This document shows, piece after piece, positions 17,806 through 26,210 of a stretch of DNA of 64,000 nucleotides. The position numbers were made by a program, and so were the translations under genes. The stretch's first letter is position 1. Each line of letters starts with the position of its first letter. This DNA is from Corynebacterium rouxii (GTDB lineage Bacteria; Actinomycetota; Actinomycetes; Mycobacteriales; Mycobacteriaceae). The stretch spans positions 186,001-250,000 of the forward strand of contig NZ_LR738855.1 of NCBI RefSeq assembly GCF_902702935.1, in the 5' to 3' direction. The notes under the pieces were generated by a model. The model made no database searches, was not told the DNA's origin, and saw nothing but the letters and a program-made list of their open reading frames with translations.

Positions 17806-18037
17806 TAAGGAGTTTTGGAAAGATTTGGCCGAGCGTGCGATCAAGACTTTTGCGCAGGCACTGCTTGCTGTGCTGGCTGTCGGGGTGCCGATATGGGAGC
17901 TGGACTGGTCAGGTGCTTTTGGCATTGCTGCTACGGCCACAGTGATGAGTGTTTTGACATCGATTGCCTCGATCAGTGTCGGTACTCAGGGGACTGCTAG
18001 TGTGGTGTCGTCTCCTGCGCGCCACCGTAAGGAGTAG
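17798..18037 (+). CDS. Holin, r1t type
   Basis: A 79-residue membrane protein (81 if ATG 17792 is used) with the r1t holin pattern: KEFWKDLAERAIKTFAQALLAV, a first hydrophobic helix, then a second segment with AATATVMSVLTSIASISVG and a basic tail (ARHRKE). It would form inner-membrane holes that release the amidase. It overlaps the amidase 3' end, so the two are coupled. Confidence 0.88.
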   Translation: MLSKEFWKDLAERAIKTFAQALLAVLAVGVPIWELDWSGAFGIAATATVMSVLTSIASISVGTQGTASVVSSPARHRKE

Positions 18038-18042
18038 TGCTG

Positions 18043-18507
18043 ATGCCTATTGAGCATTTGCCTCCTCGTGTCCAGCCGACTGCCCGCCGTGTGCGGGCTT
18101 TTTTGATGACTGATTCCACTGCTTTGCTGCTGCTGGCTGTGGTGCAGTTGGCGGTGGGGTTGTATTATCTGCCTGGTGTTTTGGGTGATCCTTTGCGGTG
18201 GCAGCGGCCTGTGGAGTCGATCATGCCGATTATTGTCTGGGCATGGGTCCATCTTGGGGTCGGTGGGCTATGCGCCGTTGCTGCGTTTACGGATCGCTGG
18301 CGGGTTGACGTGATTGCGTTGGCGGTAGCTACGGGGCTCAACATTTCTTGGGCCTTCGGGCTGTTGGCGGGAGCCGCGGAGACCGGGCAGTCGATATTGT
18401 GGCTTGTAGGGACTCTCATTTTTTCTCTGACTGGTGCAATTATGTGGGCTGTGTGGCGCGGTAAACGTGGGGACATTCCGATCATGGAGGATAGGGGTGA
18501 GTTATGA
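18043..18507 (+). CDS. Phage membrane protein of the lysis region
   Basis: A 154-residue protein with about four membrane segments (ALLLLAVVQLAVGLYYLPGV, a segment with IIVWAWVHLGVGGLCAV, one with VIALAVATGLNISWAFGLL, and WLVGTLIFSLTGAIMWAVW) and a basic loop at the end. I chose ATG 18043, eight bases after GTAAGGAG. It lies between holin and the next small membrane-anchored protein, so a role in lysis timing or superinfection exclusion is possible, but no family is recognised. Confidence 0.75.
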   Translation: MPIEHLPPRVQPTARRVRAFLMTDSTALLLLAVVQLAVGLYYLPGVLGDPLRWQRPVESIMPIIVWAWVHLGVGGLCAVAAFTDRWRVDVIALAVATGLNISWAFGLLAGAAETGQSILWLVGTLIFSLTGAIMWAVWRGKRGDIPIMEDRGEL

Positions 18508-18857
18508 GTGCGATTGCTGTTGTAATAGGTGCTGTAGGCTCACTGATTACTGCGATAGGGTCTCTGTGGATTGGCTACATGAAGGCACGATCTGATGTCC
18601 AGGCGGCTAAGGGGTCACGTATGGACAAGCTGGAAGAGCGTATAGACAAAGTTCAAGCTGACTATGAGAATGAGCGGCGTCTTCGTGAAGAAGAGCGTGA
18701 CAAACGCGTTGAAGCTGAGACCACTGTTCACCGGCTGCGGTTGGTGACTATCACGCTGATCGATCATGTGGAGGCGATGCAAAAGTGGATGATGGGTGGG
18801 GCTAAGCCGCCACCGCCAACGACTCCGGATCTGACTGAAGCAAAAGCTCTTATATAA
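18504..18857 (+). CDS. Small phage protein with N-terminal membrane anchor and coiled coil
   Basis: A 117-residue protein: one membrane helix (IAVVIGAVGSLITAIGSLWIG), then a highly charged coiled coil (MDKLEERIDKVQADYENER), then a Pro-rich end. ATG overlaps the previous stop. Similar small one-helix proteins follow holins in many actinophage lysis cassettes, sometimes called DUF2746-like. It is the last phage gene before attR. Confidence 0.75.
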   Translation: MSAIAVVIGAVGSLITAIGSLWIGYMKARSDVQAAKGSRMDKLEERIDKVQADYENERRLREEERDKRVEAETTVHRLRLVTITLIDHVEAMQKWMMGGAKPPPPTTPDLTEAKALI

Positions 18858-18866
18858 AAGAATCTC

Positions 18867-18890
18867 CCTACTAGTGTAACCGCTAGTAGG
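18867..18890 (+). terminator. Hairpin ending the phage late operon
   Basis: CCTACTAG (18867-18874) pairs with CTAGTAGG (18883-18890). Only a few T residues follow. It lies ten bases after the last phage gene, so it is the likely end of late transcription. Confidence 0.6.
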
Positions 18891-19116
18891 ACACTTCTTG
18901 TTATATGGCTAGTGATTTCATTGTCGCGGTCGCGCATGCCCGCATGTAGTGCAGACTTCGTCTCCTGTTTTTGATCCTAGATAGGTCTCTTTGAGGAAAC
19001 GCGGGAAACTTATTATTTATTGAGGCACGTAGGAATGGGCTCAATCAGTGGTGATGCTCGAAAGCCGAACATATACCGAACGAGCGATCTTTTTCCACTG
19101 GTCAGAGGTATAAAGA
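18891..19116. other. Prophage right arm between lysis genes and attR, no gene found
   Basis: These 226 bases hold no credible reading frame. In toxigenic corynephages of the beta type the diphtheria toxin gene lies between the late genes and attR. No tox coding sequence and no DtxR-type operator palindrome can be seen here. Confidence 0.75.
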
Positions 19117-19167
19117 ATCTGACTACGGATCAGAAGGTTGGGGGTTCGAATCCCTCCGGGCGCACAA
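19117..19167 (+). other. Prophage right attachment site (attR) with tRNA-Arg 3' end
   Basis: The 51 bases from the anticodon stem of tRNA-Arg to just past its 3' end are identical to 21324-21374 in the intact tRNA-Arg gene; upstream of 19117 the sequence diverges into phage DNA. The tRNA 3' end is at 19164. This is the usual result of integration into a tRNA 3' half. The complete copy should be restored at attL outside the window. Confidence 0.88.
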
Positions 19168-19170
19168 GTA

Positions 19171-19206
19171 AAACCCCAGCTCACAGGATATGTGGGCTGG
19201 GGTTTC
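19171..19206 (+). terminator. Terminator following the attR tRNA-Arg end
   Basis: AAACCCCAGC pairs with GCTGGGGTTT around an inner TCACA/TGTGG stem. It is nearly the same as the terminator after the intact tRNA-Arg, so the duplicated unit included the terminator. Confidence 0.75.
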
Positions 19207-19263
19207 TTCGTGTTTGTCGCGTGCTGGCGCCCAATTTCCCGCCCGCCCCGCCCATTTTCCGCC

Positions 19264-19380
19264 TCTTCGAACTCAAGAACACGAAAACCGCAGGACGCGA
19301 TTTTTTCGCCGAAATGCCGACCTTGGGTTTTCGAAGTCTTGAACTCAAGTTCTTGGATTCGTGTTCTTGGATTCGAGCTG
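19264..19380. repeat. tRNA-linked palindromic repeat, copy 1 (degenerate)
   Basis: A left arm beginning CGAACTCAAGAACACGAAAA and a partly matching right arm (GGGTTTTCGAAGTCTTGAAC) flank a GC-rich centre containing CGCAGGACGCG. The same element, better kept, lies after the second tRNA-Arg (21485-21564) and next to tRNA-Ser (49328-49421). Confidence 0.7.
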
Positions 19381-19593
19381 GTGCACGCCCCACCCCGCAC
19401 TCCAACATTGCGGGTGGGTAAACGTCGGCTTATGTCACCGATCCTTCCCGTTTATGGGGTATCCGTGGGCGAATCTTTGCGCGCAAAGTGCCTAGTAATC
19501 GCCTTTTTGGTGATGGTGGTCGCATTCATAAAGGGGTAGTCGTCGGCAATGATCGCACGTTTCGGGGGTGATGGTTGTATTTTGTTCGTGTAG

Positions 19594-19628
19594 GCGAACT
19601 TTAGAAGTTTGCGCGCCCCTCTTTTTTT
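19594..19628 (+). promoter_or_regulatory. Hairpin and T run before the DASS transporter gene
   Basis: GCGAACTT (19594-19601) and AAGTTTGC (19605-19612) form a stem with a TAG loop, followed by CCCCTC and seven T residues at 19622-19628. It ends only about 20 bases before the GTG start, so it may attenuate the transporter mRNA or end a short upstream transcript. The remaining bases 19381-19593 hold no gene that I can support. Confidence 0.45.
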
Positions 19629-19647
19629 CTATTGAAGGATTTCTTTT

Positions 19648-21222
19648 GTGAGTACACCGATTACACATGAGTCTTCGTCTCATGCTCTTGCTGAGGATGC
19701 AGAGGTCCATGGGAAGAATGAGAACCGCCGGCAGTTTACGGGTTTGTTCGCTGGTTTGATTCTTGCCGTTTTGATTTATTTGGTGTTCCCTGAGTCGTCT
19801 GTGGACATGGTTCAGGGTGTGGATCCGGATGGGGAGTATAGCTATAACGCGTTGCGTATTACTGCTGCTATTGCGGTGTTGATGGGTGTGTGGTGGATGA
19901 CGGAGGCTATTCCGTTGGCTGCGACGGCGTTGGTGCCGTTGGTGGCGTTTCCTGTTCTTCAGGTGATTCCGTTTGCGAAGATTTCTGCGCCGTATGCGTC
20001 GCCGACGATTTTCCTTTTTATGGGTGGCTTTATTTTGGCGTTGGGTATGCAGCGTTGGAATTTGCATCGTCGGTTGGCGTTGAGTGTGGTGCTGTTGGTT
20101 GGTACGAAGCCTAAGCAGTTGATTGCTGGGTTTATGCTGGCTACGGGCTTTTTGTCGATGTGGGTGTCTAATACTGCGACGGCTGTTGTGATGCTTCCGA
20201 TTGGTATTTCAGTGTTGCAGTTGACTGCTGAGTCGGTGGGCGGCATGAAGGCGCAGAAGAAGTTTGCTACTGCGTTGATGTTGGCGATTGCGTATTCGGC
20301 GTCGATTGGTTCTTTGGGCACGATTATTGGTACGCCTCCGAATGCGTTGATGGTGGCGTATATGGCGGAGAACCATGACATCCATATTGGTTTTGGTACG
20401 TGGATGCTGGTTGGTGTGCCGTTGGCGATTGTTTATATGGCGATTGCTTGGTTGGTGCTGGTGTCTGTGTTTAAGCCTGAGGTGGATTCGATTCCTGGTG
20501 GTCGCGAAATGATTAAGGCGGAGTTGACCAAGATGGGGTCGATGAAGTTTGGCGAGGCTGCTACTGCGGTGATTTTTACGGGTGCGGCGTTGTCGTGGGT
20601 GTTTGTTCCGTTGCTTATCGACGTTTTCCAGTGGAAGATTGAGATTGCGGATGCGGCGATTGGTCTGATTGCTTCGATGCTGCTGTTTATGATCCCTGCG
20701 GATCGTAAGACTGGTGTGCGTTTGATGGATTGGAAGACCGCGAATGAGTTGCCGTGGGATGTGCTGTTGCTGTTCGGCGGCGGTTTGGCATTGTCTAAGA
20801 TGTTCTCTGATTCTGGTTTGTCGTTGTGGATTGGTGAGATTGCCAAGGGTCTGGGTTCGCTGCCGCTGATTCTGTTGATCGCTGCGATTGCGGCGCTGGT
20901 TTTGCTGCTCACGGAGTTCACGTCGAATACTGCGACGGCTGCGACGTTCCTGCCGATCATGGCCGGTGTGGCTGTGGGTATCGGTCTGAACGCTAATGGT
21001 GACCAGAACATCTTGTTGCTGACCATCCCAGTGGCGCTGTCGGCTACCTGTGCGTTCATGCTGCCGGTTGCGACGCCTCCGAATGCGATCGCTTACGGCT
21101 CCGGCCACGTGCGCATTGGCGACATGGTCAAGGGCGGCGTGTGGCTCAACTTGATCGGTGTGGTGCTCGTAACCCTTGCGACATACTTCCTTGCCATTCC
21201 AGTATTCAACATCGTCCTCTAG
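19648..21222 (+). CDS. DASS (SLC13) family sodium-coupled anion transporter
   Basis: A 524-residue inner-membrane protein with 11 or more hydrophobic segments. It carries the paired family motifs SNTATAVVMLPI (about residue 174) and TSNTATAATFLPI, plus the two NP-type turns IGTPPNALMV and ATPPNAIAYGSGH, the substrate and sodium sites of SLC13 carriers for dicarboxylates, phosphate or sulfate. Substrate cannot be read from sequence. It starts at GTG with GAAGGA nine bases before. It sits alone between the two tRNA-Arg phage sites, so it marks the interval between attB1 and attB2. Codons are G/T-rich like the adjacent plus strand. Confidence 0.88.
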   Translation: MSTPITHESSSHALAEDAEVHGKNENRRQFTGLFAGLILAVLIYLVFPESSVDMVQGVDPDGEYSYNALRITAAIAVLMGVWWMTEAIPLAATALVPLVAFPVLQVIPFAKISAPYASPTIFLFMGGFILALGMQRWNLHRRLALSVVLLVGTKPKQLIAGFMLATGFLSMWVSNTATAVVMLPIGISVLQLTAESVGGMKAQKKFATALMLAIAYSASIGSLGTIIGTPPNALMVAYMAENHDIHIGFGTWMLVGVPLAIVYMAIAWLVLVSVFKPEVDSIPGGREMIKAELTKMGSMKFGEAATAVIFTGAALSWVFVPLLIDVFQWKIEIADAAIGLIASMLLFMIPADRKTGVRLMDWKTANELPWDVLLLFGGGLALSKMFSDSGLSLWIGEIAKGLGSLPLILLIAAIAALVLLLTEFTSNTATAATFLPIMAGVAVGIGLNANGDQNILLLTIPVALSATCAFMLPVATPPNAIAYGSGHVRIGDMVKGGVWLNLIGVVLVTLATYFLAIPVFNIVL

Positions 21223-21298
21223 TGCGCTGACCTCACGATTTGCCAGTTCTTGTTGTGGCAGTGTATTGTTCTAACACGTTGCACCGCAACAACAAGCT

Positions 21299-21371
21299 GC
21301 GCCCGTAGCTCAACGGATAGAGCATCTGACTACGGATCAGAAGGTTGGGGGTTCGAATCCCTCCGGGCGCA
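21299..21371 (+). tRNA. tRNA-Arg (anticodon ACG), intact second attachment site
   Basis: The 73 bases fold as a full cloverleaf: acceptor GCGCCCG with CGGGCGC, anticodon loop CTACGGA and T loop TTCGAAT. CCA is not encoded. The 3' half and following terminator are repeated at attR. It is the empty second phage site (attB2). TadA, encoded at 38.4 kb, should convert its wobble A to inosine. Confidence 0.96.
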
Positions 21372-21377
21372 CAACCA

Positions 21378-21413
21378 AAACCCCAGCTCACAGAATGTGT
21401 GGGCTGGGGTTTC
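21378..21413 (+). terminator. Terminator after tRNA-Arg
   Basis: AAACCCCAGC and GCTGGGGTTT form a 10-bp stem with an inner TCACA/TGTGT extension; T-rich sequence follows. Confidence 0.8.
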
Positions 21414-21484
21414 TTGTGTTTTTTCTGCGTGCTGGCGCCCCTTTTCCGCCCGCCCCTTTTCCGCCTGCCCATTTTCCGCCTCCT

Positions 21485-21564
21485 CGAACTCAAGAACACG
21501 AAAACCGCAGGACGCGAAAATCTCCTGAAAGTGCCGACCTTGGGTTTTCGTGTTCTTGAGTTCG
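21485..21564. repeat. tRNA-linked palindromic repeat, copy 2
   Basis: A perfect 22-bp inverted repeat (21485-21506 with 21543-21564, starting CGAACTCAAGAACACG) flanks a 36-base centre with CGCAGGACGCG. RNA from either strand would fold into a long hairpin. It lies 70 bases after the tRNA-Arg terminator. Confidence 0.85.
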
Positions 21565-21651
21565 AGTTCGCGGATTTTGGAGGCTAATCGGGTACGGGAT
21601 GAGGCGCCCCGCTGACAACACTATCGGTGGGAGAACTGAAGATAAGACCCA

Positions 21652-21747
21652 AAGTGAGTAGTTTGTGCCAAAACTTTTTGGCCGCTTCGGCATTTCCGCA
21701 GGTCGGAGATATAAGAAATGGTTTAATTTGGCACGAACTACTCACTT
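21652..21747. mobile_element. Short inverted-repeat element (MITE-like), copy A
   Basis: This 96-base element has terminal inverted repeats AAGTGAGTAGTTTGTGCCAA and its complement (one mismatch), with a conserved centre containing TTTCCGCAGGTCGGAGATAT. Two further copies lie at 39094-39189 and 39541-39635. It has no coding capacity of its own, so it would need a transposase supplied from elsewhere. Confidence 0.85.
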
Positions 21748-21815
21748 GCCCTCAAAAGCGTCTCACCCCGAAAGAATTCCTCGCTCAACTGATGTGGATG
21801 CGCTAAGTTTTCCTT

Positions 21816-23201
21816 ATGAACAGCGTTCACTTTAGCCGTATCAGTACTTTTCTTGCTGCGTGCCTACTCGCCACGGGATGCATCACGGGATGCACCATTA
21901 GCACGCAGAACACTCCGGTCTCGGAAAGCGACTCCAGCACTTCTAGTTCGCAGAGTTCCCAAGATGTTGAGCTGACGGTGGATGCTGCGTCGGGAATGGT
22001 GTCTACGAATAGTCCGCAGTTGCCTATTCACGTGCAGTGGCCGGTGTTGGAGGGGCATGAGAAGCTCTCGGAGGCAATTGCGGTGTGGGCTGAGGGGGAG
22101 GCTCGCGAGTTTATTGGGGAGTATGGGCCACGTGAGGTGAATCCTTCGGAGTTGAATGGTTCGGGGGAGCAAGTGCGTGATGGTGATGTGGTTGCGTTGC
22201 GGTTGACGCTGGAGGAGTTTGGTGGGGCTAATGCGGCGTCGATGAGTCGTATGTTTTTTAGTTCGGGGGATCGGGTTTGGCAGGGTCCTGATGTGATTGC
22301 GCAGGATAGGCGTGTCGACGCTGCCCGCGCGGTTCTTCACCAGTTGGGTGACCGGGTGGCGTCTGGTGTGTCGGCGGATGAGGTTGCGGGGATTCCTCAT
22401 TTGTTTGGGGATGTGCTGGTTGAGGGGGATGTGGTGCATGTGCGGTTGCCGCAGGCGAGTGTGTTGGCGTCGTCGGAGGGGATTGTGGAGGTTGATATTC
22501 CGTCGGCGGGGTTGTTGTCGGAGGATGGTCGTCGGTTGTTGCCGCCGGCGCCGGTTCCGCCCCCGATGCCACAGTTGCCGCAAGTGCAATCTAGAGGGGC
22601 AGAGCCAGTGGATTGTTCAGTTTTAAAATGTGTTGCGTTGACGTTTGATGATGGCCCTGGTCCTTATACGTCGCAGATTTTGGATACGTTGGATTCGCGT
22701 GGGGTAAAGGCGACGTTTTTTGAGATTGCGACGGCGATTCCGCGGTTCCCTGAGGTGGTGCGTCGGCAGGTGGCCTCGGGCATGGAAGTCGGTAGTCATA
22801 CGGTGACGCATCGTCAGTTGCCGTTGTTGCCGTTGGCAGAGCAGCAGCAAGAGGCGGATGGTGCTAGTGATCGGTTGGTGGAGGCGGGTGCGCCGCGGCC
22901 GGTGATGATGCGTCCGCCGTATGGTGCGTGGAATCAGGATACGAAGCGTTTGGGTTATTCGTTGATTTTGTGGAATGTGGATTCTGAGGATTGGAAGAAT
23001 CGGGATGCGCAGGTGACTACGAATAACATCATGGCTCAGGTGCGCCCGGGGTCGATTGTGTTGATGCATGATATTCATCCGTCGACGGCGGCGGCGTTGC
23101 CGGGGATTATTGATCGTTTGCAGGAACAGGGTTACACGCTGGTGACGGTGTCGCAGCTGTTGGGGCAGACTGTTCCTGGTGAGGTGTATTACGGTCGGTA
23201 A
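21816..23201 (+). CDS. Polysaccharide deacetylase (NodB family) lipoprotein
   Basis: A 461-residue secreted protein. Residues 1-26 form a lipoprotein signal with candidate lipoboxes LATGC and ITGC, followed by a Ser/Thr-rich linker. Residues 60-240 are an unassigned beta-rich domain. Residues 265-455 are the NodB domain with all five motifs: LTFDDGPGPY (Asp278, Asp279), VGSHTVTHRQ (metal His328 and His332), MRPPYGAW, LWNVDSEDWKN and SIVLMHDIHPS. It should remove acetyl groups from a cell-wall sugar outside the membrane; peptidoglycan GlcNAc is the usual target. Its 3' end overlaps the convergent pdxR by 13 bases. No clear ribosome site precedes ATG 21816. Confidence 0.9.
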   Translation: MNSVHFSRISTFLAACLLATGCITGCTISTQNTPVSESDSSTSSSQSSQDVELTVDAASGMVSTNSPQLPIHVQWPVLEGHEKLSEAIAVWAEGEAREFIGEYGPREVNPSELNGSGEQVRDGDVVALRLTLEEFGGANAASMSRMFFSSGDRVWQGPDVIAQDRRVDAARAVLHQLGDRVASGVSADEVAGIPHLFGDVLVEGDVVHVRLPQASVLASSEGIVEVDIPSAGLLSEDGRRLLPPAPVPPPMPQLPQVQSRGAEPVDCSVLKCVALTFDDGPGPYTSQILDTLDSRGVKATFFEIATAIPRFPEVVRRQVASGMEVGSHTVTHRQLPLLPLAEQQQEADGASDRLVEAGAPRPVMMRPPYGAWNQDTKRLGYSLILWNVDSEDWKNRDAQVTTNNIMAQVRPGSIVLMHDIHPSTAAALPGIIDRLQEQGYTLVTVSQLLGQTVPGEVYYGR

Positions 23202-24568
23202 TTTACTGCCCAGGCTAAGTGATGGAGGGCTTCTGTCAGGGTGGTATCGTCGTGGGATCCAAATCCTATGACGATCCCGTTGCTCAGGTTGGAATCGGGG
23301 TGTTGGCTCCAGTAGTTGGAGAGCCCCTCGACGATGATTCCGCGTTGGCGGCAGCGCTGGAGGATGTCTGCTTCGGGTCGGGTGCAGGTGAGCACTGCGT
23401 GGAGGCCGCCGACGATGGGGGAGAGTGTGGTTCCGGGGATGGATCCGAGGATGTCGATGACGGTGTCGCGGCGGCGGCGGTAGGTGCGGCGGAGGTTTTG
23501 GGTGCGGCGGCGTAAAGCACCGGTGCTGAGGTATTGAGCGAGTGCTTCTTGGGTGATGCCACTCGCGGTATTGCCAAATATTGTGCGCAATTCAATTAAA
23601 CGTGGTACTAAACTAGGAGGTGCAACTACGTATCCGCAGGAGACTTGTGGGGAGATAACCGAAGAAAATGTGCCGAGTAGTGCAGTGCGTTGTGGGGCAA
23701 GGGCAAAAAGGGCGGGTAGTGGTTGGCCTATGTGGCGCAGTTCGGAGTCGAAGTCGTCTTCGATGATGAGCCCTGCAGTGCGGGTGGCCCAGGTGGTCAG
23801 TTGGGTGCGTCGATAAGCGGGCAGGGAGCCGCCGTGAGGGTATTGGTGGCTGGGGGTGACTAGGACCGCGTCGAGGTCGGGGAGGTTGTGGGTGATCAGG
23901 CCGTGGTCGTCGGTGGGAAGCGCCACGGTGGTGGAGCCGAGCGCTGCGGGTACGCGCCGCAAGCTGGGGTAGCCTGGCGATTCCACGCCGACGCATAGGT
24001 CGGGGCCGAGGGCTTGGAGGATGAGTGAGAAGCCTTCGCGGGCGCCGGCGGTGATGATGATGTGGTCGGGGCTGGCTACTACGGCGCGCATGCGGCGCAG
24101 GTGGTCTGCTACTTGTTCGCGCAGGTGAAGTAGCCCTTGGGGTGGGGTGTGCGCGGGCGGTTGGGTGCAGGCGGTGCGCCATGCTGCTCGCCAGGAGGAG
24201 TTGGCGAGGGTGGCGGTGTCGGGAAGCCCTGGGGTGAGGTCGATGGCTGGTGGTTCTGACGGTGGCGTGGGGGGGGGAGTATGCGAGCCGGTGTGGGGGG
24301 GGGTGAGGTCGGGGTTGATGCAGGTGCCGGAGCCGCGGGCGGCGATGAGGAAGCCTTCGGCGAGGAGTTGTTCGTAGGCGGTGACTACGCTGCCGCGGGA
24401 GATGTCTAGTTGGGTGCTCAGTGTGCGGGTGCTGGGGACGTGGTCGCCGGGTTTGAGCAGGCCACGGCCTACGAGGGTGCGGATGTGGTCGGCGATTTGG
24501 GCGGGGATGGGGTCGGTGCTGGCGCGGTTGAGCCGTATGGGGAGGTTGGTGACCAGGTCGGGGCGCAT
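23189..24568 (-). CDS. pdxR: MocR-type transcriptional regulator of pyridoxal phosphate genes
   Basis: A GntR winged-helix domain (about residues 10-80: [30 protein letters not shown]) is joined to a fold-type I aminotransferase domain. In corynebacteria PdxR activates pdxST when PLP is short. I chose ATG 24568; an in-frame TTG at 24589 would overlap the operator. No ribosome site is seen, so a leaderless mRNA is likely. Odd point: the PLP lysine segment, usually GTFSK in this family, reads GTFSS here (Ser303), so the normal Schiff base cannot form. It is divergent from pdxS across two operator motifs. Confidence 0.9.
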   Translation of the reverse strand: MRPDLVTNLPIRLNRASTDPIPAQIADHIRTLVGRGLLKPGDHVPSTRTLSTQLDISRGSVVTAYEQLLAEGFLIAARGSGTCINPDLTPPHTGSHTPPPTPPSEPPAIDLTPGLPDTATLANSSWRAAWRTACTQPPAHTPPQGLLHLREQVADHLRRMRAVVASPDHIIITAGAREGFSLILQALGPDLCVGVESPGYPSLRRVPAALGSTTVALPTDDHGLITHNLPDLDAVLVTPSHQYPHGGSLPAYRRTQLTTWATRTAGLIIEDDFDSELRHIGQPLPALFALAPQRTALLGTFSSVISPQVSCGYVVAPPSLVPRLIELRTIFGNTASGITQEALAQYLSTGALRRRTQNLRRTYRRRRDTVIDILGSIPGTTLSPIVGGLHAVLTCTRPEADILQRCRQRGIIVEGLSNYWSQHPDSNLSNGIVIGFGSHDDTTLTEALHHLAWAVNYRP

Positions 24569-24587
24569 AGAGGTATTGTCATGCCCC

Positions 24588-24598
24588 AAAGTGGTCTA
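24588..24598 (+). promoter_or_regulatory. PdxR operator, site 1
   Basis: AAAGTGGTCTA matches the corynebacterial PdxR motif AAAGTGGW(-/T)CTA exactly. It lies just upstream of the pdxR start and is oriented opposite to site 2. Confidence 0.8.
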
Positions 24599-24627
24599 TT
24601 GCAACACGCGGAATTTGGATCTAGCAT

Positions 24628-24638
24628 TAGTCCACTTT
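24628..24638 (-). promoter_or_regulatory. PdxR operator, site 2
   Basis: On the minus strand this reads AAAGTGGACTA, again a full match to the PdxR motif. It ends 20 bases before the pdxS start, so it overlaps the expected pdxST promoter region. Confidence 0.8.
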
Positions 24639-24658
24639 TGTGGGCTTGGATAGTCACC

Positions 24659-25552
24659 ATGACTCAAGAAACTTTTACTGCAACAACCCGCGTGAAGCGC
24701 GGTCTGGCTGACATGCTCAAGGGCGGTGTGATCATGGATGTGGTCACCCCAGAACAGGCTCGCATTGCTGAGGATGCCGGCGCTTCTGCTGTGATGGCGC
24801 TGGAGCGCGTACCTGCGGATATTCGTGCGCAAGGTGGCGTGGCTCGTATGTCTGATCCTGATTTGATCGAGGGCATTGTTAATGCTGTGTCGATCCCTGT
24901 GATGGCTAAGGCTCGTATCGGCCATTTTGTGGAGGCTCAGATTTTGGAGTCTTTGGGTGTGGATTTTATCGACGAGTCCGAGGTGCTGTCGCCTGCTGAT
25001 TATGTGAACCACATTGATAAGTGGAACTTTGATGTGCCTTTTGTGTGCGGTGCTACCAACTTGGGCGAGGCGTTGCGACGCATCACCGAGGGGGCTGCCA
25101 TGATTCGCTCTAAGGGTGAGGCCGGCACTGGTGATGTTTCTGAGGCTGTGAAGCACTTGCGCACCATCCGTGGTGAGATCAACCGTCTGCGCAGCATGGA
25201 TGAGGATCAGCTCTATGTTGCTGCTAAGGAGATTCAGGCTCCTTATGATCTTGTCCGTGAGGTTGCCGCAACCGGCAAGCTGCCTGTCACCCTCTTTGTT
25301 GCTGGTGGGGTGGCCACGCCTGCCGACGCCGCCTTGGTGATGCAGATGGGCGCCGAGGGCGTGTTTGTGGGTTCGGGTATTTTCAAGTCCGGTAACCCTG
25401 CTGCGCGCGCTGCTGCGATCGTGAAGGCCACCACTATGTATGACGATCCTGCTGCTATCGCAGAGGTGTCTCGTGGCCTGGGCGAGGCAATGGTGGGCAT
25501 TAACGTTGCCGATGTTCCTGCACCTCACCGCTTGGCTGAGCGCGGATGGTAA
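24659..25552 (+). CDS. pdxS: Pyridoxal 5'-phosphate synthase subunit PdxS
   Basis: A 297-residue TIM barrel that makes PLP from ribose 5-phosphate, glyceraldehyde 3-phosphate and ammonia supplied by PdxT. Family sequence is clear: [20 protein letters not shown], the lysine-bearing [32 protein letters not shown] and [17 protein letters not shown] 24659 was chosen because [15 protein letters not shown] is the usual start and longer frames run into the operators. It is cytosolic, forms a dodecamer, and overlaps pdxT by seven bases. Confidence 0.97.
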   Translation: MTQETFTATTRVKRGLADMLKGGVIMDVVTPEQARIAEDAGASAVMALERVPADIRAQGGVARMSDPDLIEGIVNAVSIPVMAKARIGHFVEAQILESLGVDFIDESEVLSPADYVNHIDKWNFDVPFVCGATNLGEALRRITEGAAMIRSKGEAGTGDVSEAVKHLRTIRGEINRLRSMDEDQLYVAAKEIQAPYDLVREVAATGKLPVTLFVAGGVATPADAALVMQMGAEGVFVGSGIFKSGNPAARAAAIVKATTMYDDPAAIAEVSRGLGEAMVGINVADVPAPHRLAERGW

Positions 25553-26118
25553 TCGGAGTACTCACCCTCCAGGGTGGGTTTGCAGAACACATTGCGATCC
25601 TAGAGTCCTTGGGTGTGGAGCACCGTCGGGTGCGCGTGCCCAATGACCTGCTGGGGCTCGACGGCCTGATTATCCCAGGTGGCGAGTCCACCGTAATGGA
25701 TAAGCTGGCGCGTGCTTTCGACCTTGCGGAGCCCCTGCGTGCGGCTATTAACAACGGGCTGCCGGTGTTTGCTACCTGTGCCGGGTTGATTTACTTGGGA
25801 ACGGTGGAAAATCCGGCGAAGGGCCAGCAGACGTTGGATTGCTTGGATGTTGTAGTGCGCCGCAATGCCTTTGGCCGCCAGGTGGATTCTTTTGACGCCG
25901 TAGTTGACGTGGAAGGAATCGACGCGAATGTGGCCTTTATCCGCGCCCCCGAGGTTATTTCCTGCGGGGTGGGGGTGACGGTGACCGCACGCGTGGGCGA
26001 CCATGTGGTGGGCGTGCGCCAAGGCAAGATCCACGCCTATGCGTTCCACCCAGAATCCGCTGGTGAGGTCCGCTTGCATCAGGCGTGGCTGGCTGGCTTA
26101 GTCGAGGATACTGATTAA
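25546..26118 (+). CDS. pdxT: Pyridoxal 5'-phosphate synthase glutaminase subunit PdxT
   Basis: A 190-residue class I glutamine amidotransferase that gives ammonia to PdxS. It has the glycine-rich [15 protein letters not shown], the nucleophile turn [11 protein letters not shown] (Cys81) and the His-Glu pair [18 protein letters not shown] 25546 lies inside the pdxS 3' end, so the two subunits are translationally coupled, matching their one-to-one complex. Length is normal. Confidence 0.96.
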   Translation: MVIGVLTLQGGFAEHIAILESLGVEHRRVRVPNDLLGLDGLIIPGGESTVMDKLARAFDLAEPLRAAINNGLPVFATCAGLIYLGTVENPAKGQQTLDCLDVVVRRNAFGRQVDSFDAVVDVEGIDANVAFIRAPEVISCGVGVTVTARVGDHVVGVRQGKIHAYAFHPESAGEVRLHQAWLAGLVEDTD

Positions 26119-26210
26119 AGTTGCCTAGATGGGGCGGCCAAATGCTCCAGAGGGCGGCGTTCTATGCCTTTGATGAGTTTTTAGCAGTACTGGGAGCTGG
26201 GTGTGCCGAT

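Noticed and set aside
18891..19116. Possible toxin gene or DtxR operator near attR
   Set aside because: No frame longer than a few dozen codons and no TTAGGTTAGCCTAA-like palindrome is present.
19041..19400. Minus-strand frame reading through the tRNA-Arg end (GGIRTPNLLIRSQ type peptide)
   Set aside because: This is the well-known false protein made by translating a tRNA-Arg gene backwards. The tRNA fragment and palindromic repeat explain the sequence.
20209..21108. Long minus-strand frames opposite the transporter and deacetylase genes
   Set aside because: Arg/His-rich low-complexity shadows caused by G/T-rich codons on the real coding strand.
21233..21499. Similar minus-strand frame over the intact tRNA-Arg
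   Set aside because: Same artefact; it covers the tRNA, its terminator and the palindrome.
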